Translations under genes and position numbers: made by a program
The notes under the pieces: generated by a model
Told to the model about the DNA's origin: nothing
Database searches by the model: none
Seen by the model: the letters and a program-made list of their open reading frames with translations, nothing else
Shown here: positions 44,432 through 53,918 of the stretch, one piece after another
Position numbering within the stretch: position 1 is the stretch's first letter
Layout: each line of letters opens with the position of its first letter
DNA from: Gluconobacter oxydans
GTDB taxonomy: Bacteria; Pseudomonadota; Alphaproteobacteria; Acetobacterales; Acetobacteraceae
Length of the DNA: 63,104 nt
Reading direction: 5' to 3'
Assembly: GCF_006539685.1 (NCBI RefSeq)
Contig: NZ_BJNM01000017.1
Coordinates: 1-63,104 of the forward strand

Positions 44432-46429
44432 ATGCCCCGTATTTCCTGCCTTCTTTTCGCGACGAGCATGCTTGTCGCCGTTCCCGCGCTGGCGTCCGTC
44501 CCGGCCCAGGAACCGGCACCGCCGCAGAAGCCCAAGGCACCCCCGGCTGTTCCCCGGACGACAGCCACCAGTGCCCCGCAGAGCACGCCGGACGCCGTGA
44601 CCGCTACCGTCCCCGAGACCGTCACCGTAACGGCCAATCGCATCCCGCAGGACATCAGCAAGGTCGGCTCGCAGGTTACGGTTGTGACCCAGCGTGACAT
44701 TGAACTTCTGCAGCGGCGCGACCTTGCGGACCTTCTGGCGCGTGAGCCGGGCCTGAACATGGTGCGCACGGGCGGCCCCGGCGGGACGGGGTCGATCTTC
44801 ATGCGCGGGGTCAATTCCAATGAAGTGAAGGTGCGGCTGGACGGGATGGACATCAATGATCCGTCCACGCCGGCCGGGGCATTTGATACGGCGCAGTTCC
44901 TCACCGATGGTCTGGCCCGGGTGGAAATCCTGCGCGGACCGCAGAGTGGTCTTTATGGTGCAGATGCGATGGGCGGCGTCATCGACATGACGACCAAGCA
45001 GGGGCAGGGACCGCTGCACGGTTTTGTCCGTCTTGAAGGTGGCAGCTATTCCACCAAGAACGAGACGGCCGGGTTTTCAGGTTCGCTCCATCGTTTCCAC
45101 TATATGGTTGAAGTCTCGCATAACCATGTCGGCGACTATCAGGCCGTGCCGAAAGCCATCCGCGCGCAGGTCCAAGGCCATGATGTCGCGTCCAACCGCA
45201 ACGACAACCGTACGGCCAATGTACGCCTCGGCTATGACGTGACGGACAATTTCGATCTCGGCTTTACGGCCCATCTGACGCAGGCGGATTACGAATACGT
45301 CGCCGACGATTACAGCTCCTACCCTACGCTGCCGTCAGCCCAGCAGAACGAGAGCGACCTCAAACAGGCCATCCTGCGCGGTACCGCTCATCTGAAGTCC
45401 TTCAAGGGCGTGTTCGAGCAGACGCTGGGCGTTGGTTACATCACTTATGACCGCCATGACATTACGGCTGGCGATCCGGATATCTCGTCCAATCGCGGTG
45501 ACCGTCTGAAAGTGGACTGGCAGGGCCTGACCCATCTCGGCCATAATGGCTCCTTCCTCGTCGGATACGACTATATCCGCGAGCGGATCATGACCCCGGT
45601 TTCCGCCCAGACCACGACGAACGCCGCCTGGGGACAGCTCGAAGGCCACTGGCACGACATCCTCTTCGGCTCAGCCAATATCCGCTACGACAACAATTCC
45701 CGTTACGGCAATTACGTGACCTGGCGCGTCGCTCCTGCCGTGAAGATCCCCGGCACCGGCCTGACACTGAAGGCCAGCGGCGGCTCGGGCTTCCACGGTC
45801 CGTCCCTGAACCAGCTCTTCGTCAGCTACCCGACCTATTACTTCCTGGCCAATCCGAACCTGCGGGCCGAGCGTCTCCTGGGTTTCGATGCCGGCTTTGA
45901 AGAGCGCCTTCTGGACGGCAAGCTGACCTTCGGCGCCGATTATTACGGCAACCATGTCCGCAACCTCATCAACACGGCGCTGTCGGGCTACAACTACACT
46001 TATGTGAATGTCGCCCGCGCCCAGACGCATGGTGTGGAAGCCTTCGTCGATTACCGCATCATCAAGAGCGTGGATCTGCGCGGAACCTATACCTGGACGG
46101 ATGCCACGAACCGCAGCACCGGCGCTGCCCTCGTGCGCCGGCCCCGCCACAAGGCCACAGCCAGCGTCATCTGGACGCCGACCAAGCGCCTGAGCATCAC
46201 GCCAAGCCTGCTCTATGTCAGCGGCTGGCACGATCTCGACCGTTACACGTCCATGAGCACGATCGGTCATGACTACGTCACGGTGAACATCGCTGCGGAA
46301 TACAAGCTGGCCGACTTCGTCACCCTGTTCGCGCGCGGCGACAATCTGGGGAACCGGTATTATGAAAACCCGGTCGGCTATCTCCAGCCGGGCCGGTCCT
46401 TCTATGGCGGTGTGACGTTTGGCCTTTAA
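44432..46429 (+). CDS. btuB: TonB-dependent vitamin B12 receptor
   Basis: This 665-residue outer-membrane receptor has a signal peptide (MPRISCLLFATSMLVAVPALA), a Pro/Ala/Thr-rich linker, the TonB box ETVTVTANRIPQ, a plug (DIELLQRRDLADLLAREPGLN through VEILRGPQSGLYGADAMGGV) and a 22-strand-type barrel ending in GGVTFGL. The cobalamin riboswitch and the following ABC genes show the ligand is B12 or a related corrinoid. It overlaps the btuF start by 11 bp. The size is near E. coli BtuB. Confidence 0.94.
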   Translation: MPRISCLLFATSMLVAVPALASVPAQEPAPPQKPKAPPAVPRTTATSAPQSTPDAVTATVPETVTVTANRIPQDISKVGSQVTVVTQRDIELLQRRDLADLLAREPGLNMVRTGGPGGTGSIFMRGVNSNEVKVRLDGMDINDPSTPAGAFDTAQFLTDGLARVEILRGPQSGLYGADAMGGVIDMTTKQGQGPLHGFVRLEGGSYSTKNETAGFSGSLHRFHYMVEVSHNHVGDYQAVPKAIRAQVQGHDVASNRNDNRTANVRLGYDVTDNFDLGFTAHLTQADYEYVADDYSSYPTLPSAQQNESDLKQAILRGTAHLKSFKGVFEQTLGVGYITYDRHDITAGDPDISSNRGDRLKVDWQGLTHLGHNGSFLVGYDYIRERIMTPVSAQTTTNAAWGQLEGHWHDILFGSANIRYDNNSRYGNYVTWRVAPAVKIPGTGLTLKASGGSGFHGPSLNQLFVSYPTYYFLANPNLRAERLLGFDAGFEERLLDGKLTFGADYYGNHVRNLINTALSGYNYTYVNVARAQTHGVEAFVDYRIIKSVDLRGTYTWTDATNRSTGAALVRRPRHKATASVIWTPTKRLSITPSLLYVSGWHDLDRYTSMSTIGHDYVTVNIAAEYKLADFVTLFARGDNLGNRYYENPVGYLQPGRSFYGGVTFGL

Positions 46430-47291
46430 GGCGTTCCTTCACGCCCTTTCAGCCCCGATGGCAGTCCTGCTGCTGTCGGGCCTGATGACGGGTGCGATCG
46501 CCGGATCGGCCTGTGCCGGTCCGGTGCGGACCCGTATCGTTTCCCTGAACCTGTGCACGGACGAACTGCTGCTCGAACTGGCAGACCCGTCCCACATCCT
46601 CGGTCTCAGCCCATTGGCCACGGACTGCGCGGAATCCGTCCGCTGCGAGATCGCGGCGACCTATCCCGTCCAGCGCCCTGACGGCGAAAACCTCGTCGTC
46701 ACCCACCCCGACGCCGTTCTGGACGGAACATGGCACCGCCCGACGGTCCCGCTCGTGACCAATGCCCTGCACGTCCCGTTCGTGCAGCTTCCCTCCATTG
46801 GGTCCCTTGCGGATATTCCCACGCAGATCCGCACCGTCGCCCATGCCATTGGCGAGGACGCACGCGGAGACAATATGATCCGCGCTTTTGCGGACCGTCT
46901 GGAAAGTCTCCATCCCGTCCATCCGGACCAGATCCTGACAGCCACGGTCATCGGCGCGAACCTTGCGGGAGAAGAAGGGGGCCTGATTTCCGATCTGCTG
47001 AAGCGTGCCGGATTCCGCCTGTCTGCTTCCGAACGCCCGGACGGCACCATCGCGCTCGAAACACTGATCGCCCATCCGCCCGACCTTCTGGTGACGGGCA
47101 TGATTTCCGAAGGTGCGTCCCTGGCGGAAGATGCCGTGCATCATCCCGCCCTGCGGGACCGCTTCACGGGCGCGCATCTTCTGGCGCTTCCCGGCCGCCT
47201 GACCATGTGCGGCACGCCCGATACTCTCGATGCGCTGACCGCCCTGATCGCTGCGCATGACCGTCTGACCGGCACGGAGCCCTCGCCATGA
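46419..47291 (+). CDS. btuF: Cobalamin ABC transporter substrate-binding protein
   Basis: This protein of about 290 residues is a helical-backbone (cluster A-II) periplasmic binding protein like BtuF/FhuD/FepB. It has a signal peptide, then TRIVSLNLCTDELLLELADP, the family N-terminal signature. The start is TTG 46419, inside the btuB end; ATG 46458 is a shorter option that weakens the basic signal-peptide head. It overlaps the permease gene by ATGA. The riboswitch-linked operon supports corrinoid as ligand; the protein alone would not separate it from iron siderophores. Confidence 0.87.
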   Translation: MAFKAFLHALSAPMAVLLLSGLMTGAIAGSACAGPVRTRIVSLNLCTDELLLELADPSHILGLSPLATDCAESVRCEIAATYPVQRPDGENLVVTHPDAVLDGTWHRPTVPLVTNALHVPFVQLPSIGSLADIPTQIRTVAHAIGEDARGDNMIRAFADRLESLHPVHPDQILTATVIGANLAGEEGGLISDLLKRAGFRLSASERPDGTIALETLIAHPPDLLVTGMISEGASLAEDAVHHPALRDRFTGAHLLALPGRLTMCGTPDTLDALTALIAAHDRLTGTEPSP

Positions 47292-48274
47292 GCCGCTATA
47301 CATTAACCGTCGCCATATTGAGCGCCGTGGTTCTGGCTCTCGCCATCCTGTCACTGGCCGCAGGCCCGGCGGGGATCAGCGTCGTGCAAGGCCTGTCCGA
47401 CATGCTGCATGGCCGCGAGACGATCGCCGCAACCATCATCGGCCAGATTCGCCTGCCGCGCATGATCCTGGCCCTGCTGATCGGTGAAACGCTCGGCCTG
47501 TCCGGCGCAGCACTTCAGGGACTGGTCCGCAACCCGCTCGCCGATCCGGGCGTACTGGGTATTTCGGGCTGCGGTGCGCTCGGCGCCGTACTGGTCTTTT
47601 ATACCGGCGTTTCGGCAGTCTGGGCGCCCGCGCTCCCGCTGGCGGCCCTGTCCGGCGCTGGGCTCGCAACGCTCCTGCTTCTGGCCCTGACCCGTGGCGG
47701 CACGCTCGTTCTGGTGCTCGCCGGTGCAGCGCTGGGCTCCATGAGTGCCGCACTTCTGGCCCTGACGCTCAACCTCGTGCCAAGCCCCTATGCATCCTAC
47801 GAAATCATGCACTGGCTCATGGGCTCCCTGTCCCGCGCCAGCCTGCATGACGTGCTGATCGCCACACCCGGCCTCCTGATCGGCTCGGCACTACTGTTCA
47901 GCACCGGACGCTCCCTCGACGCGCTGACCCTTGGCGAAGACGTCGCACAGACGATGGGCTTCCCCCTGCGTGCGGTGCAGTGGCGCGTCGTGCTCGGAAC
48001 GGCGCTCGCGGTCGGCAGTGGCGTCGCCGTGGCAGGCGGGATCGGGTTCGTCGGCCTCGTCATGCCGCACCTGCTGCGTCCGCTCGCAGGCGCCCGACCG
48101 TCACGCCTTCTCCTGCCCTCCGCACTCGGTGGCGCGGCGCTTCTGCTGGCCGCGGATCTGTTCGTGCGCCTGCCCGTCAGCGGTGCCGAACTGCAACTTG
48201 GTGTCGTCACCTCCCTGATCGGAACGCCGGTCTTTTTCTGGCAGGTCTGGCGCCTGCGCGGCCGGCCGGTATGA
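47288..48274 (+). CDS. btuC: Cobalamin ABC transporter permease (FecCD family)
   Basis: This 328-residue protein has about ten membrane helices and the FecCD family signatures IRLPRMILALLIGETLGLSGAALQGLVRNPLADP near the N-terminus and GGIGFVGLVMPHLLRPLAG toward the C-terminus, the latter contacting the ATPase. The ATG overlaps the btuF stop by 4 bp. It carries corrinoid through the inner membrane with BtuD. Confidence 0.92.
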   Translation: MSRYTLTVAILSAVVLALAILSLAAGPAGISVVQGLSDMLHGRETIAATIIGQIRLPRMILALLIGETLGLSGAALQGLVRNPLADPGVLGISGCGALGAVLVFYTGVSAVWAPALPLAALSGAGLATLLLLALTRGGTLVLVLAGAALGSMSAALLALTLNLVPSPYASYEIMHWLMGSLSRASLHDVLIATPGLLIGSALLFSTGRSLDALTLGEDVAQTMGFPLRAVQWRVVLGTALAVGSGVAVAGGIGFVGLVMPHLLRPLAGARPSRLLLPSALGGAALLLAADLFVRLPVSGAELQLGVVTSLIGTPVFFWQVWRLRGRPV

Positions 48275-48284
48275 GGAGCGCGCC

Positions 48285-49055
48285 ATGATCCTCCAGACAG
48301 ACACGATCAGCCTGACCCTTCAGGGCAACAGACTTCTCAATGATATCGCGCTCGACGTCCGCCCCGGCGAAGTCCTCGGCCTGATCGGCCCCAACGGTGC
48401 GGGCAAGAGCACCCTCCTGCGCATCATGGCCGGACTGCTCCGCCCCGAGACCGGCCGCGTTCTGCTGGACGGACAGGACCTGTTCACCATGCCGCCCGAA
48501 GAGCGCGGCCGGCATCTGGCCTATCTCCCGCAGGAAGCGCCCGCTGCCATCGGCATGAGCGTGCGGGATGTCGCAATGCTCGGGCGCCTGCCCCATCGGC
48601 GCACGGCCTCGGCGGAACAGAATGAAACAGCCGTGCAGCAGGCTCTCGATGCGGTCGGGACGAGCGCATTCGCTGACCGCTCCTCCGCCCGTCTCTCAGG
48701 CGGCGAACGCGCCCGCGTCCTGCTTGCCCGCGCGCTGGCGGTTCAGGCTCCCATCCTGCTGGCGGACGAACCCGTCGCGGCCCTCGATCCCGCGCAGGCC
48801 CTGACGGTCATGGACCTGTTTGGCCAATGCGCTGCACAGGGTCAGGCCGTCGCCGTCGTTCTGCACGATCTGGCGCTCGCGGCCCGCTTCTGCACGCGCA
48901 TTGCTGTCCTGTCGCAGGGCCGCCTCGTCAGTATCGGCACGCCTGCCGAAGTCCTGACAGACGCCCTGTTCGCCGAGGTTTACGGCGTGGCGGTGCGACG
49001 CTGCGGCGAGGTCGCCGTGCCCTGGTCGCTGGTCTCGAGTGCGCGACGCCCATAA
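48285..49055 (+). CDS. btuD: Cobalamin ABC transporter ATP-binding protein
   Basis: This 256-residue ATPase has Walker A GPNGAGKST (K41), signature LSGGERARVLLARAL, Walker B ILLADEPVAALD and H-loop VLHDLALAARF, as in FecE/BtuD. It starts 10 bp after btuC and is the last gene of the riboswitch-controlled unit. Its last 76 bp overlap the end of the convergent transporter gene, so no terminator stands between them. Confidence 0.92.
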   Translation: MILQTDTISLTLQGNRLLNDIALDVRPGEVLGLIGPNGAGKSTLLRIMAGLLRPETGRVLLDGQDLFTMPPEERGRHLAYLPQEAPAAIGMSVRDVAMLGRLPHRRTASAEQNETAVQQALDAVGTSAFADRSSARLSGGERARVLLARALAVQAPILLADEPVAALDPAQALTVMDLFGQCAAQGQAVAVVLHDLALAARFCTRIAVLSQGRLVSIGTPAEVLTDALFAEVYGVAVRRCGEVAVPWSLVSSARRP

Positions 49056-50002
49056 CGTCGCGCCAGCAGCGTGCAGGTGAAGAGCTGGATCTGGTGATAG
49101 ATCATCAGTGGCAGGACGATGATGCCAACCGAAGCCGCCGGGAAAATCACGCTCGCCATCGGCACGCCTGACGCCAGCGACTTCTTCGAGCCGCAGAACT
49201 GAAGCGCGATCTTGTTCTCCGTCGTCTGCCCCAGCCCGTCGCCCATCAGATGCGACAGCACCAGAACCAGCGTCAGCATGAAACTGTCGAGCAGTGCCAC
49301 TTCCAGCAGATGCGCCCCCGAAACCCGGTGCCAGATCCCTTCCACAACGGCCGAGCTGAACGCCGTATAGACGACCACGATGATGGACCCGCGATCGGTG
49401 AACGAGATCAGGATCTTGTGTTTCCAGACGATCGGCCCGACCCATTTCTGAAGGATCTGCCCGAGTGCAAACGGAAGCAGCAGTTCCTTGCCTACATCCA
49501 GAACGGATTCCAGCGGTGAATGTCCGGCCCCCACATGCCCGAGCACCACGCCCGTCAGCAGCGGCGTGAGCGCAATGCCCGCGATGTTGGAAACCGTCGC
49601 CGCACAGATCGCCGCCGGAACATTGCCCTTCGCGATGGAGGTCAGCGCGATGGAAGACTGCACGGTGGACGGCAGGCAGCACAGGAACAGAATGCCCGAC
49701 CACAGCTCTTCACCGAACAGCGCATCCGGAAAGACCGCCCGGAACAGCAGATGCAGCCCGATCCCCAGCAGCGGAAACAGCGCGAACGTGCAGAGCAGCA
49801 CGCTTCCCTGAAGCTTCCAGTCCTTCACACTGTCCACAATGGCGTGACGTTCGAGCTTCGCGCCCTGGAAGAAGAACATGAACGTGATGAGGATCGTCAC
49901 GACATGCTGGAGAATGTGCTCCATCTGCCCCCGGCAGGGCAGGAAAGAGGCCAGCGCGATCGCGGCGATGAGGGACAGGAGAAAGGGGTCGAGACGCTTC
50001 AT
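48980..50002 (-). CDS. Bile acid:sodium symporter (BASS) family transporter, YfeH-like
   Basis: This 340-residue protein has ten predicted membrane helices. It starts MKRLDPFLLSLIAAIALASFLPCRG and contains LPSTVQSSIALTSIAKGN and CGSKKSLASGVPMASVIFP, the two conserved crossover segments of the SBF-like/BASS fold seen in YfeH and ARSM-type proteins. The substrate is an organic anion coupled to Na+, but unknown. The last 25 residues are polar and Arg/Thr-rich and are encoded antisense to the end of btuD, so the C-terminus may be an acquired extension. Confidence 0.87.
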   Translation of the reverse strand: MKRLDPFLLSLIAAIALASFLPCRGQMEHILQHVVTILITFMFFFQGAKLERHAIVDSVKDWKLQGSVLLCTFALFPLLGIGLHLLFRAVFPDALFGEELWSGILFLCCLPSTVQSSIALTSIAKGNVPAAICAATVSNIAGIALTPLLTGVVLGHVGAGHSPLESVLDVGKELLLPFALGQILQKWVGPIVWKHKILISFTDRGSIIVVVYTAFSSAVVEGIWHRVSGAHLLEVALLDSFMLTLVLVLSHLMGDGLGQTTENKIALQFCGSKKSLASGVPMASVIFPAASVGIIVLPLMIYHQIQLFTCTLLARRYGRRALETSDQGTATSPQRRTATP

Positions 50003-50099
50003 GCCGCACTATGTCTGTATCCGGGCCGGACATGCAACGTCCTGCCCCGGGCTCACGCCCGCTCTTTTGAAAACGGGCGTCTCATGTATCCTGTCCGCC

Positions 50100-52040
50100 A
50101 TGACAGACCATAATGACCTGCCAGTCCCGGGCCGCCGCCGCGCCCTGACATCCCTTCTTGCCGCCGGAACCGTTGCCGGCACCGTCGGCAGCAGCCTGCG
50201 TCTGACGGGGAATGCCAGCGCTGCCGATGAACCGCCGAAAGACGCGCTCACGCCTCACGGCCATCAGCCGAGCAATGCGCATATCGAACCCGCCGATCAG
50301 CCCGGCGCAAATAACAAGCCTGTCATCCGCACCCAGAGCGACTATTTCTATCGCCCTTCCATTCATTTCTCGCCGCCTACCGGCTTCATGAATGACCCCA
50401 ACGGCCTGATCTTCGACGGCCAGACCTACCATCTCTATTACCAGTACGACCCGACCGCCCCCTACGCCGGACGCGTCCACTGGGGCCACGCCACCAGCAC
50501 GGATCTCTACACCTGGCAGGACCAGCCCATCGCCATCGACCAGACGGCAGCGGGCGAGGCCTATACCGGCTGCGTCGTGCTGGACCGCAACAACGTCTCG
50601 GGTCTTTTCCCGCCCCGCAAACCGGAGGCCGCCGCTGCTCCTCCGGCGACCCCGACGGCCACGCAGGCCGCCGTGCAGGCGCTCGCCCCGGAACTGCGGA
50701 AAACCACATCTGACACGCCTTACGCGCCCGACAAAATGCCCGCGCTCGGCCCGAATGAGTCCGCCCCGTTCGGCTCGGTCTATGCTCCTTCAAGCAGCGC
50801 CGAAACCCATGCTGCCCCGCCTGCGCTCCCGCCCATGCCCGGCGGACTGGTCGCGATCTACACGCGCGCCACACCGCAGAGCCAGACGCAGTACATCGCC
50901 TGGAGCCCCGATGGCGGCCAGCATTACATCGACTACGACCACAACCCGATCCTGAATATCGGCGTCAATTCCTTTCGCGATCCCAAGGTCTTCTGGCACG
51001 AGGCCAGCGGCAAATGGATCATGGTCGTGGTCAGCGCACGCGCTCACAAGGTGCTGTTCTACGGCTCCATCGACCTGCTGCACTGGATGCATCTCAGCAG
51101 CTTCGGTCCCGCCGGCCTGTTCGGCGTGGACTACGAGTGTCCCAACCTGATCGAACTCGACATCGAGGGCGATGAAAAAGGCAGGCGATGGGTGCTGTTC
51201 GTCTCCGTCAATCCGGGCGGCCCGCTGGGCGGCAGCGTCACGCAGTATTTTGTGGGCGATTTCGACGGCGAACGCTTTACGCCCGACAACACGGTGATCG
51301 GCCTGACGGACTTCGCCAAGGACAGCTACGCCATGCAGGTCTATGACAGCATGCCGGACAACAAGGCGGTCTATTTCGCCTGGTTCGGCAACTGGCAGTA
51401 CTGCGAGGAAGTTCCCAACCGGAGCTGGCGCGGCCTCATGACGCTGCCGCGCCGCATGTTCCTGCGCCGGGATGAAATGAACTGGCTGCGTCTGGTCCAG
51501 CGCCCCTACGGGCTCGAAGCCTTCCGTGGCGAGAAAATCCCGTTCAAGGTGGAGCGTATCGCGGCCCAGAGCGGTGTCCAGGTTGCGCTGCCCACCGGCA
51601 CCGCCATCGAACTGCTCCTGACCGTCACCGTCGATGAGCGCAGCAACCCGCAGCCGGACGGCGAACAGGGCCGTGCGGGCCGCTTCGTCATTGTGTTCTC
51701 GAACGGGCAGGGAGAGTCCCTCTCCATCGGCTTCGACGCCTTCTCAAGCCAGCTCTGGCTCGACCGTGGTGACCTGCACGGCTTCTCCCAGCCCTTCTTC
51801 ACGGAGCGTTTCTCCACGCCCCTGATCGCCAACAGCCGCCGCTTTTCCCTGCGTCTGGTGCTGGATGCCTGCGCGCTGGAACTCTTCGCCAATGACGGCC
51901 TCTCCGTCGCCACGGCCCTGGTCTTCCCCGCCAATCCGCTGACGACGCTGGGCCTTCAGGCGACCAATACCGGCGCGACCATTGAAGAGCTGGCGCTGTA
52001 TCCGCTGCGCAAGACCATGGACCGTCCGACGGCGTTGTGA
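50100..52040 (+). CDS. GH32 fructosidase (levanase/invertase type) with Tat signal
   Basis: This 646-residue enzyme has GRRRALTSLLAAG (residues 11-23), a twin-arginine export signal. The five-bladed propeller carries SPPTGFMNDPNG with nucleophile Asp99, SFRDPKVF with Asp294, and YECPNL with acid/base Glu346. A C-terminal beta-sandwich follows. Between blade elements, residues about 169-247 form a Pro/Ala-rich insertion not usual in the family. It should hydrolyse levan, inulin or sucrose in the periplasm or outside, feeding fructose to periplasmic oxidation. Levanase versus invertase cannot be fixed from sequence. Confidence 0.92.
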   Translation: MTDHNDLPVPGRRRALTSLLAAGTVAGTVGSSLRLTGNASAADEPPKDALTPHGHQPSNAHIEPADQPGANNKPVIRTQSDYFYRPSIHFSPPTGFMNDPNGLIFDGQTYHLYYQYDPTAPYAGRVHWGHATSTDLYTWQDQPIAIDQTAAGEAYTGCVVLDRNNVSGLFPPRKPEAAAAPPATPTATQAAVQALAPELRKTTSDTPYAPDKMPALGPNESAPFGSVYAPSSSAETHAAPPALPPMPGGLVAIYTRATPQSQTQYIAWSPDGGQHYIDYDHNPILNIGVNSFRDPKVFWHEASGKWIMVVVSARAHKVLFYGSIDLLHWMHLSSFGPAGLFGVDYECPNLIELDIEGDEKGRRWVLFVSVNPGGPLGGSVTQYFVGDFDGERFTPDNTVIGLTDFAKDSYAMQVYDSMPDNKAVYFAWFGNWQYCEEVPNRSWRGLMTLPRRMFLRRDEMNWLRLVQRPYGLEAFRGEKIPFKVERIAAQSGVQVALPTGTAIELLLTVTVDERSNPQPDGEQGRAGRFVIVFSNGQGESLSIGFDAFSSQLWLDRGDLHGFSQPFFTERFSTPLIANSRRFSLRLVLDACALELFANDGLSVATALVFPANPLTTLGLQATNTGATIEELALYPLRKTMDRPTAL

Positions 52041-52092
52041 TGCAGGGCGCTGCCCTGCACCCGGAAGGGGGCTCGCTCCCTTCACCCCTTTT
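52037..52092 (+). terminator. Double-hairpin terminator-like repeat
   Basis: Two stems follow the GH32 stop: TGCAGGGC/GCCCTGCA and GGGGGCTCGCTCCC, then a CCCCTTTT tail. The form resembles GC-rich intergenic repeats seen in Acetobacteraceae. It separates convergent genes. Confidence 0.6.
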
Positions 52093-53101
52093 AGCAATGG
52101 GGTGGCAGATAGGTGAGGTAGGTGGCTTCCGAGAACAGCCCCATTTCCGCCCGCCGTTTGTCCAGCGTCTTCGGATCGTCGCCGCCCGCATCAAGCGAAC
52201 GGGGTGCATAGTGATGGTTCTGGCACGAAAGCTGGGAGCCATAATGCTGCTTGCCTGTCGTTGCCAGCATGACCCGGTCTGTCAGCAATGCATAATCCGG
52301 CCTGTTGAATTTGCCAGCGTGAACATAGGGCGCAAGCTGACGCAGCGCCCTGGCCTGAAAGGCCGGATCCTCATCGGCATGCTGCACTATCAGCCAGACC
52401 ATTTTTGCAGTTCTCGGTCCCGCCTTTATCACGGCTGACCATCCCTTCGTGTCCAGCAGATGCCGCACCCAGTGACTGTTGTCCCAATCCACATCTTCAA
52501 ATCTGTGTACAGTACGGTTTTTCAGCATTCTGAGTGTATCGGCATCAACGCCTGACAGAGTGTCTAATGTTTCCATCCCAAGGGGTCCCCGCCAGGCCTG
52601 ATCGGGAATGATGCGTGCTGTGGCCTCTTCTTCGAGCGTGTTCTCTTCTGCCCCCTGAATGGCATTGACTGAAGCTGTGATCCCGGCCGCGTAAGTCTGG
52701 AAATAGGGAAGGCTGCGGGACAACGCTGTCTGGAACGTCTCCCAAGTTGCAAAACCTTCCGGCGCAGAGATGACGTTAAGGATCTGCGAACACAGCCGGT
52801 CCTGATAGCCGCGATCTTTCGGAACGGACGCGATAATCCCGAGCTTTTTCAGCTCCGCATCCTGTACAAGTGCCGCATTCTGCATGCAGGCCTTGCCGTA
52901 AGCCTTAATGGCCTTCCAGTCCGCGACCTGCTGCGTGGTCGCACCCGGAAAAGCACCCCGGACCAACCCGTAATCGCCGGGCTCGAAACTGCCGTCATGA
53001 ATAAGCGGCGCCAGAACTGGCGGCGGCGCAGGAGCCGCGGATGCTGCTGCAAACGCGCCCAGACCGGCCAGTAGGAAAAGCATACGAAAACGGGCCATCA
53101 T
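52091..53101 (-). CDS. Secreted DUF6624-like protein
   Basis: This 336-residue protein has a signal peptide (MMARFRMLFLLAGLGAFAAASAAP) and a helical body. The C-terminal third has MVWLIVQHADEDPAFQARALRQL, then DYALLTDRVMLATTGKQHYGSQ and DKRRAEMGL, the pattern of DUF6624, a domain of unknown function. It is probably periplasmic. It is the second of a row of minus-strand envelope or stress genes and converges with the GH32 gene. Composition is less GC-rich in parts than its neighbours (for example 52490-52560). Confidence 0.72.
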   Translation of the reverse strand: MMARFRMLFLLAGLGAFAAASAAPAPPPVLAPLIHDGSFEPGDYGLVRGAFPGATTQQVADWKAIKAYGKACMQNAALVQDAELKKLGIIASVPKDRGYQDRLCSQILNVISAPEGFATWETFQTALSRSLPYFQTYAAGITASVNAIQGAEENTLEEEATARIIPDQAWRGPLGMETLDTLSGVDADTLRMLKNRTVHRFEDVDWDNSHWVRHLLDTKGWSAVIKAGPRTAKMVWLIVQHADEDPAFQARALRQLAPYVHAGKFNRPDYALLTDRVMLATTGKQHYGSQLSCQNHHYAPRSLDAGGDDPKTLDKRRAEMGLFSEATYLTYLPPHC

Positions 53102-53173
53102 GACGACATCCGGTAAGGAAATGTTTCGTCACGATGGCCCGCATCAGAGGCTCAGATCAAGACCGTAACGGTC

Positions 53174-53803
53174 TCAGCCGCCCGTGATCCTGTTCTTCAG
53201 ATTGTGAAGGCTGGTCGAAACCTGCTTCTGCCACTCGCTCATACGGTCGTGCCATTCGGTCGAATGCTGCTGCACGAGGACGCGCTCGGCTTCTGCGGCT
53301 GCAGCGGCCTGGGCCTTCTGCTGGGCCAGGACCTCGCGCTCCACGGCCTCGATCGGCCGACGCAGCACCAGCGATGCACCCAGCGACGCCGCCAGATCGT
53401 CCACGACCTGCGGCACATATTCCTGAACCGTCGCGATCACGGCCGTCGTCCCCACGGGAATGACGGAGGCGATCTGTGCCAGAAGGCTGCTGCGGATGGC
53501 CGCATCCTCAACCGACAGGCTCGATCCCACGAGCGCACCCATGGACGCCCCAAGAAGCACACCCAGTGGCCCCAGAAGAAGCCCGACGAGCGAGCCCAGA
53601 AGTGTTCCGTTCAGAACCTGCTCGCCTGAAGATCCGTTGGCCCAGTTGTCATGAATGGTGATGTTGCCGTCCGTGGTACGCTCAACGACAGCCTCGTTGA
53701 TGACGACCAGCTTCTGGTCTGCAGCCCGTTCCCGCAGTTCGGAAAACGCCTGGAAGGCCTTGCTCTGCTCGGTGAAGGAGAGAACAAGAATGTTGGTATC
53801 CAT
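53174..53803 (-). CDS. DUF1269-family membrane-associated protein
   Basis: This 209-residue protein starts MDTNILVLSFTEQSKAFQAF, then a Gly zipper (LLGSLVGLLLGPLGVLLGASMGALVG, about residues 69-95), then IPVGTTAVIATVQEY, matching DUF1269 proteins. A C-terminal coiled coil rich in Gln/Ala/Glu follows. These small proteins associate with membranes and are often stress-induced; the function is unknown. Confidence 0.8.
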   Translation of the reverse strand: MDTNILVLSFTEQSKAFQAFSELRERAADQKLVVINEAVVERTTDGNITIHDNWANGSSGEQVLNGTLLGSLVGLLLGPLGVLLGASMGALVGSSLSVEDAAIRSSLLAQIASVIPVGTTAVIATVQEYVPQVVDDLAASLGASLVLRRPIEAVEREVLAQQKAQAAAAAEAERVLVQQHSTEWHDRMSEWQKQVSTSLHNLKNRITGG

Positions 53804-53878
53804 GATCTGTCACGCTCCGCTCCCCCGCGAAAAAATGCAGGAAGAGCCGGGCACGCGGGGGAAGTGTCCGGCCTGTCA

Positions 53879-53903
53879 CCGCAGCCTTCCCGGAAGGCTG
53901 CGG
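53879..53903 (-). terminator. Hairpin after the DUF1134-like gene
   Basis: An 11-bp stem (CCGCAGCCTTC / GAAGGCTGCGG) with a CCG loop lies 15 bp downstream of the minus-strand gene that ends at 53919. No T-run follows. Confidence 0.55.
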
Positions 53904-53918
53904 CAGGAGGACACCAGA

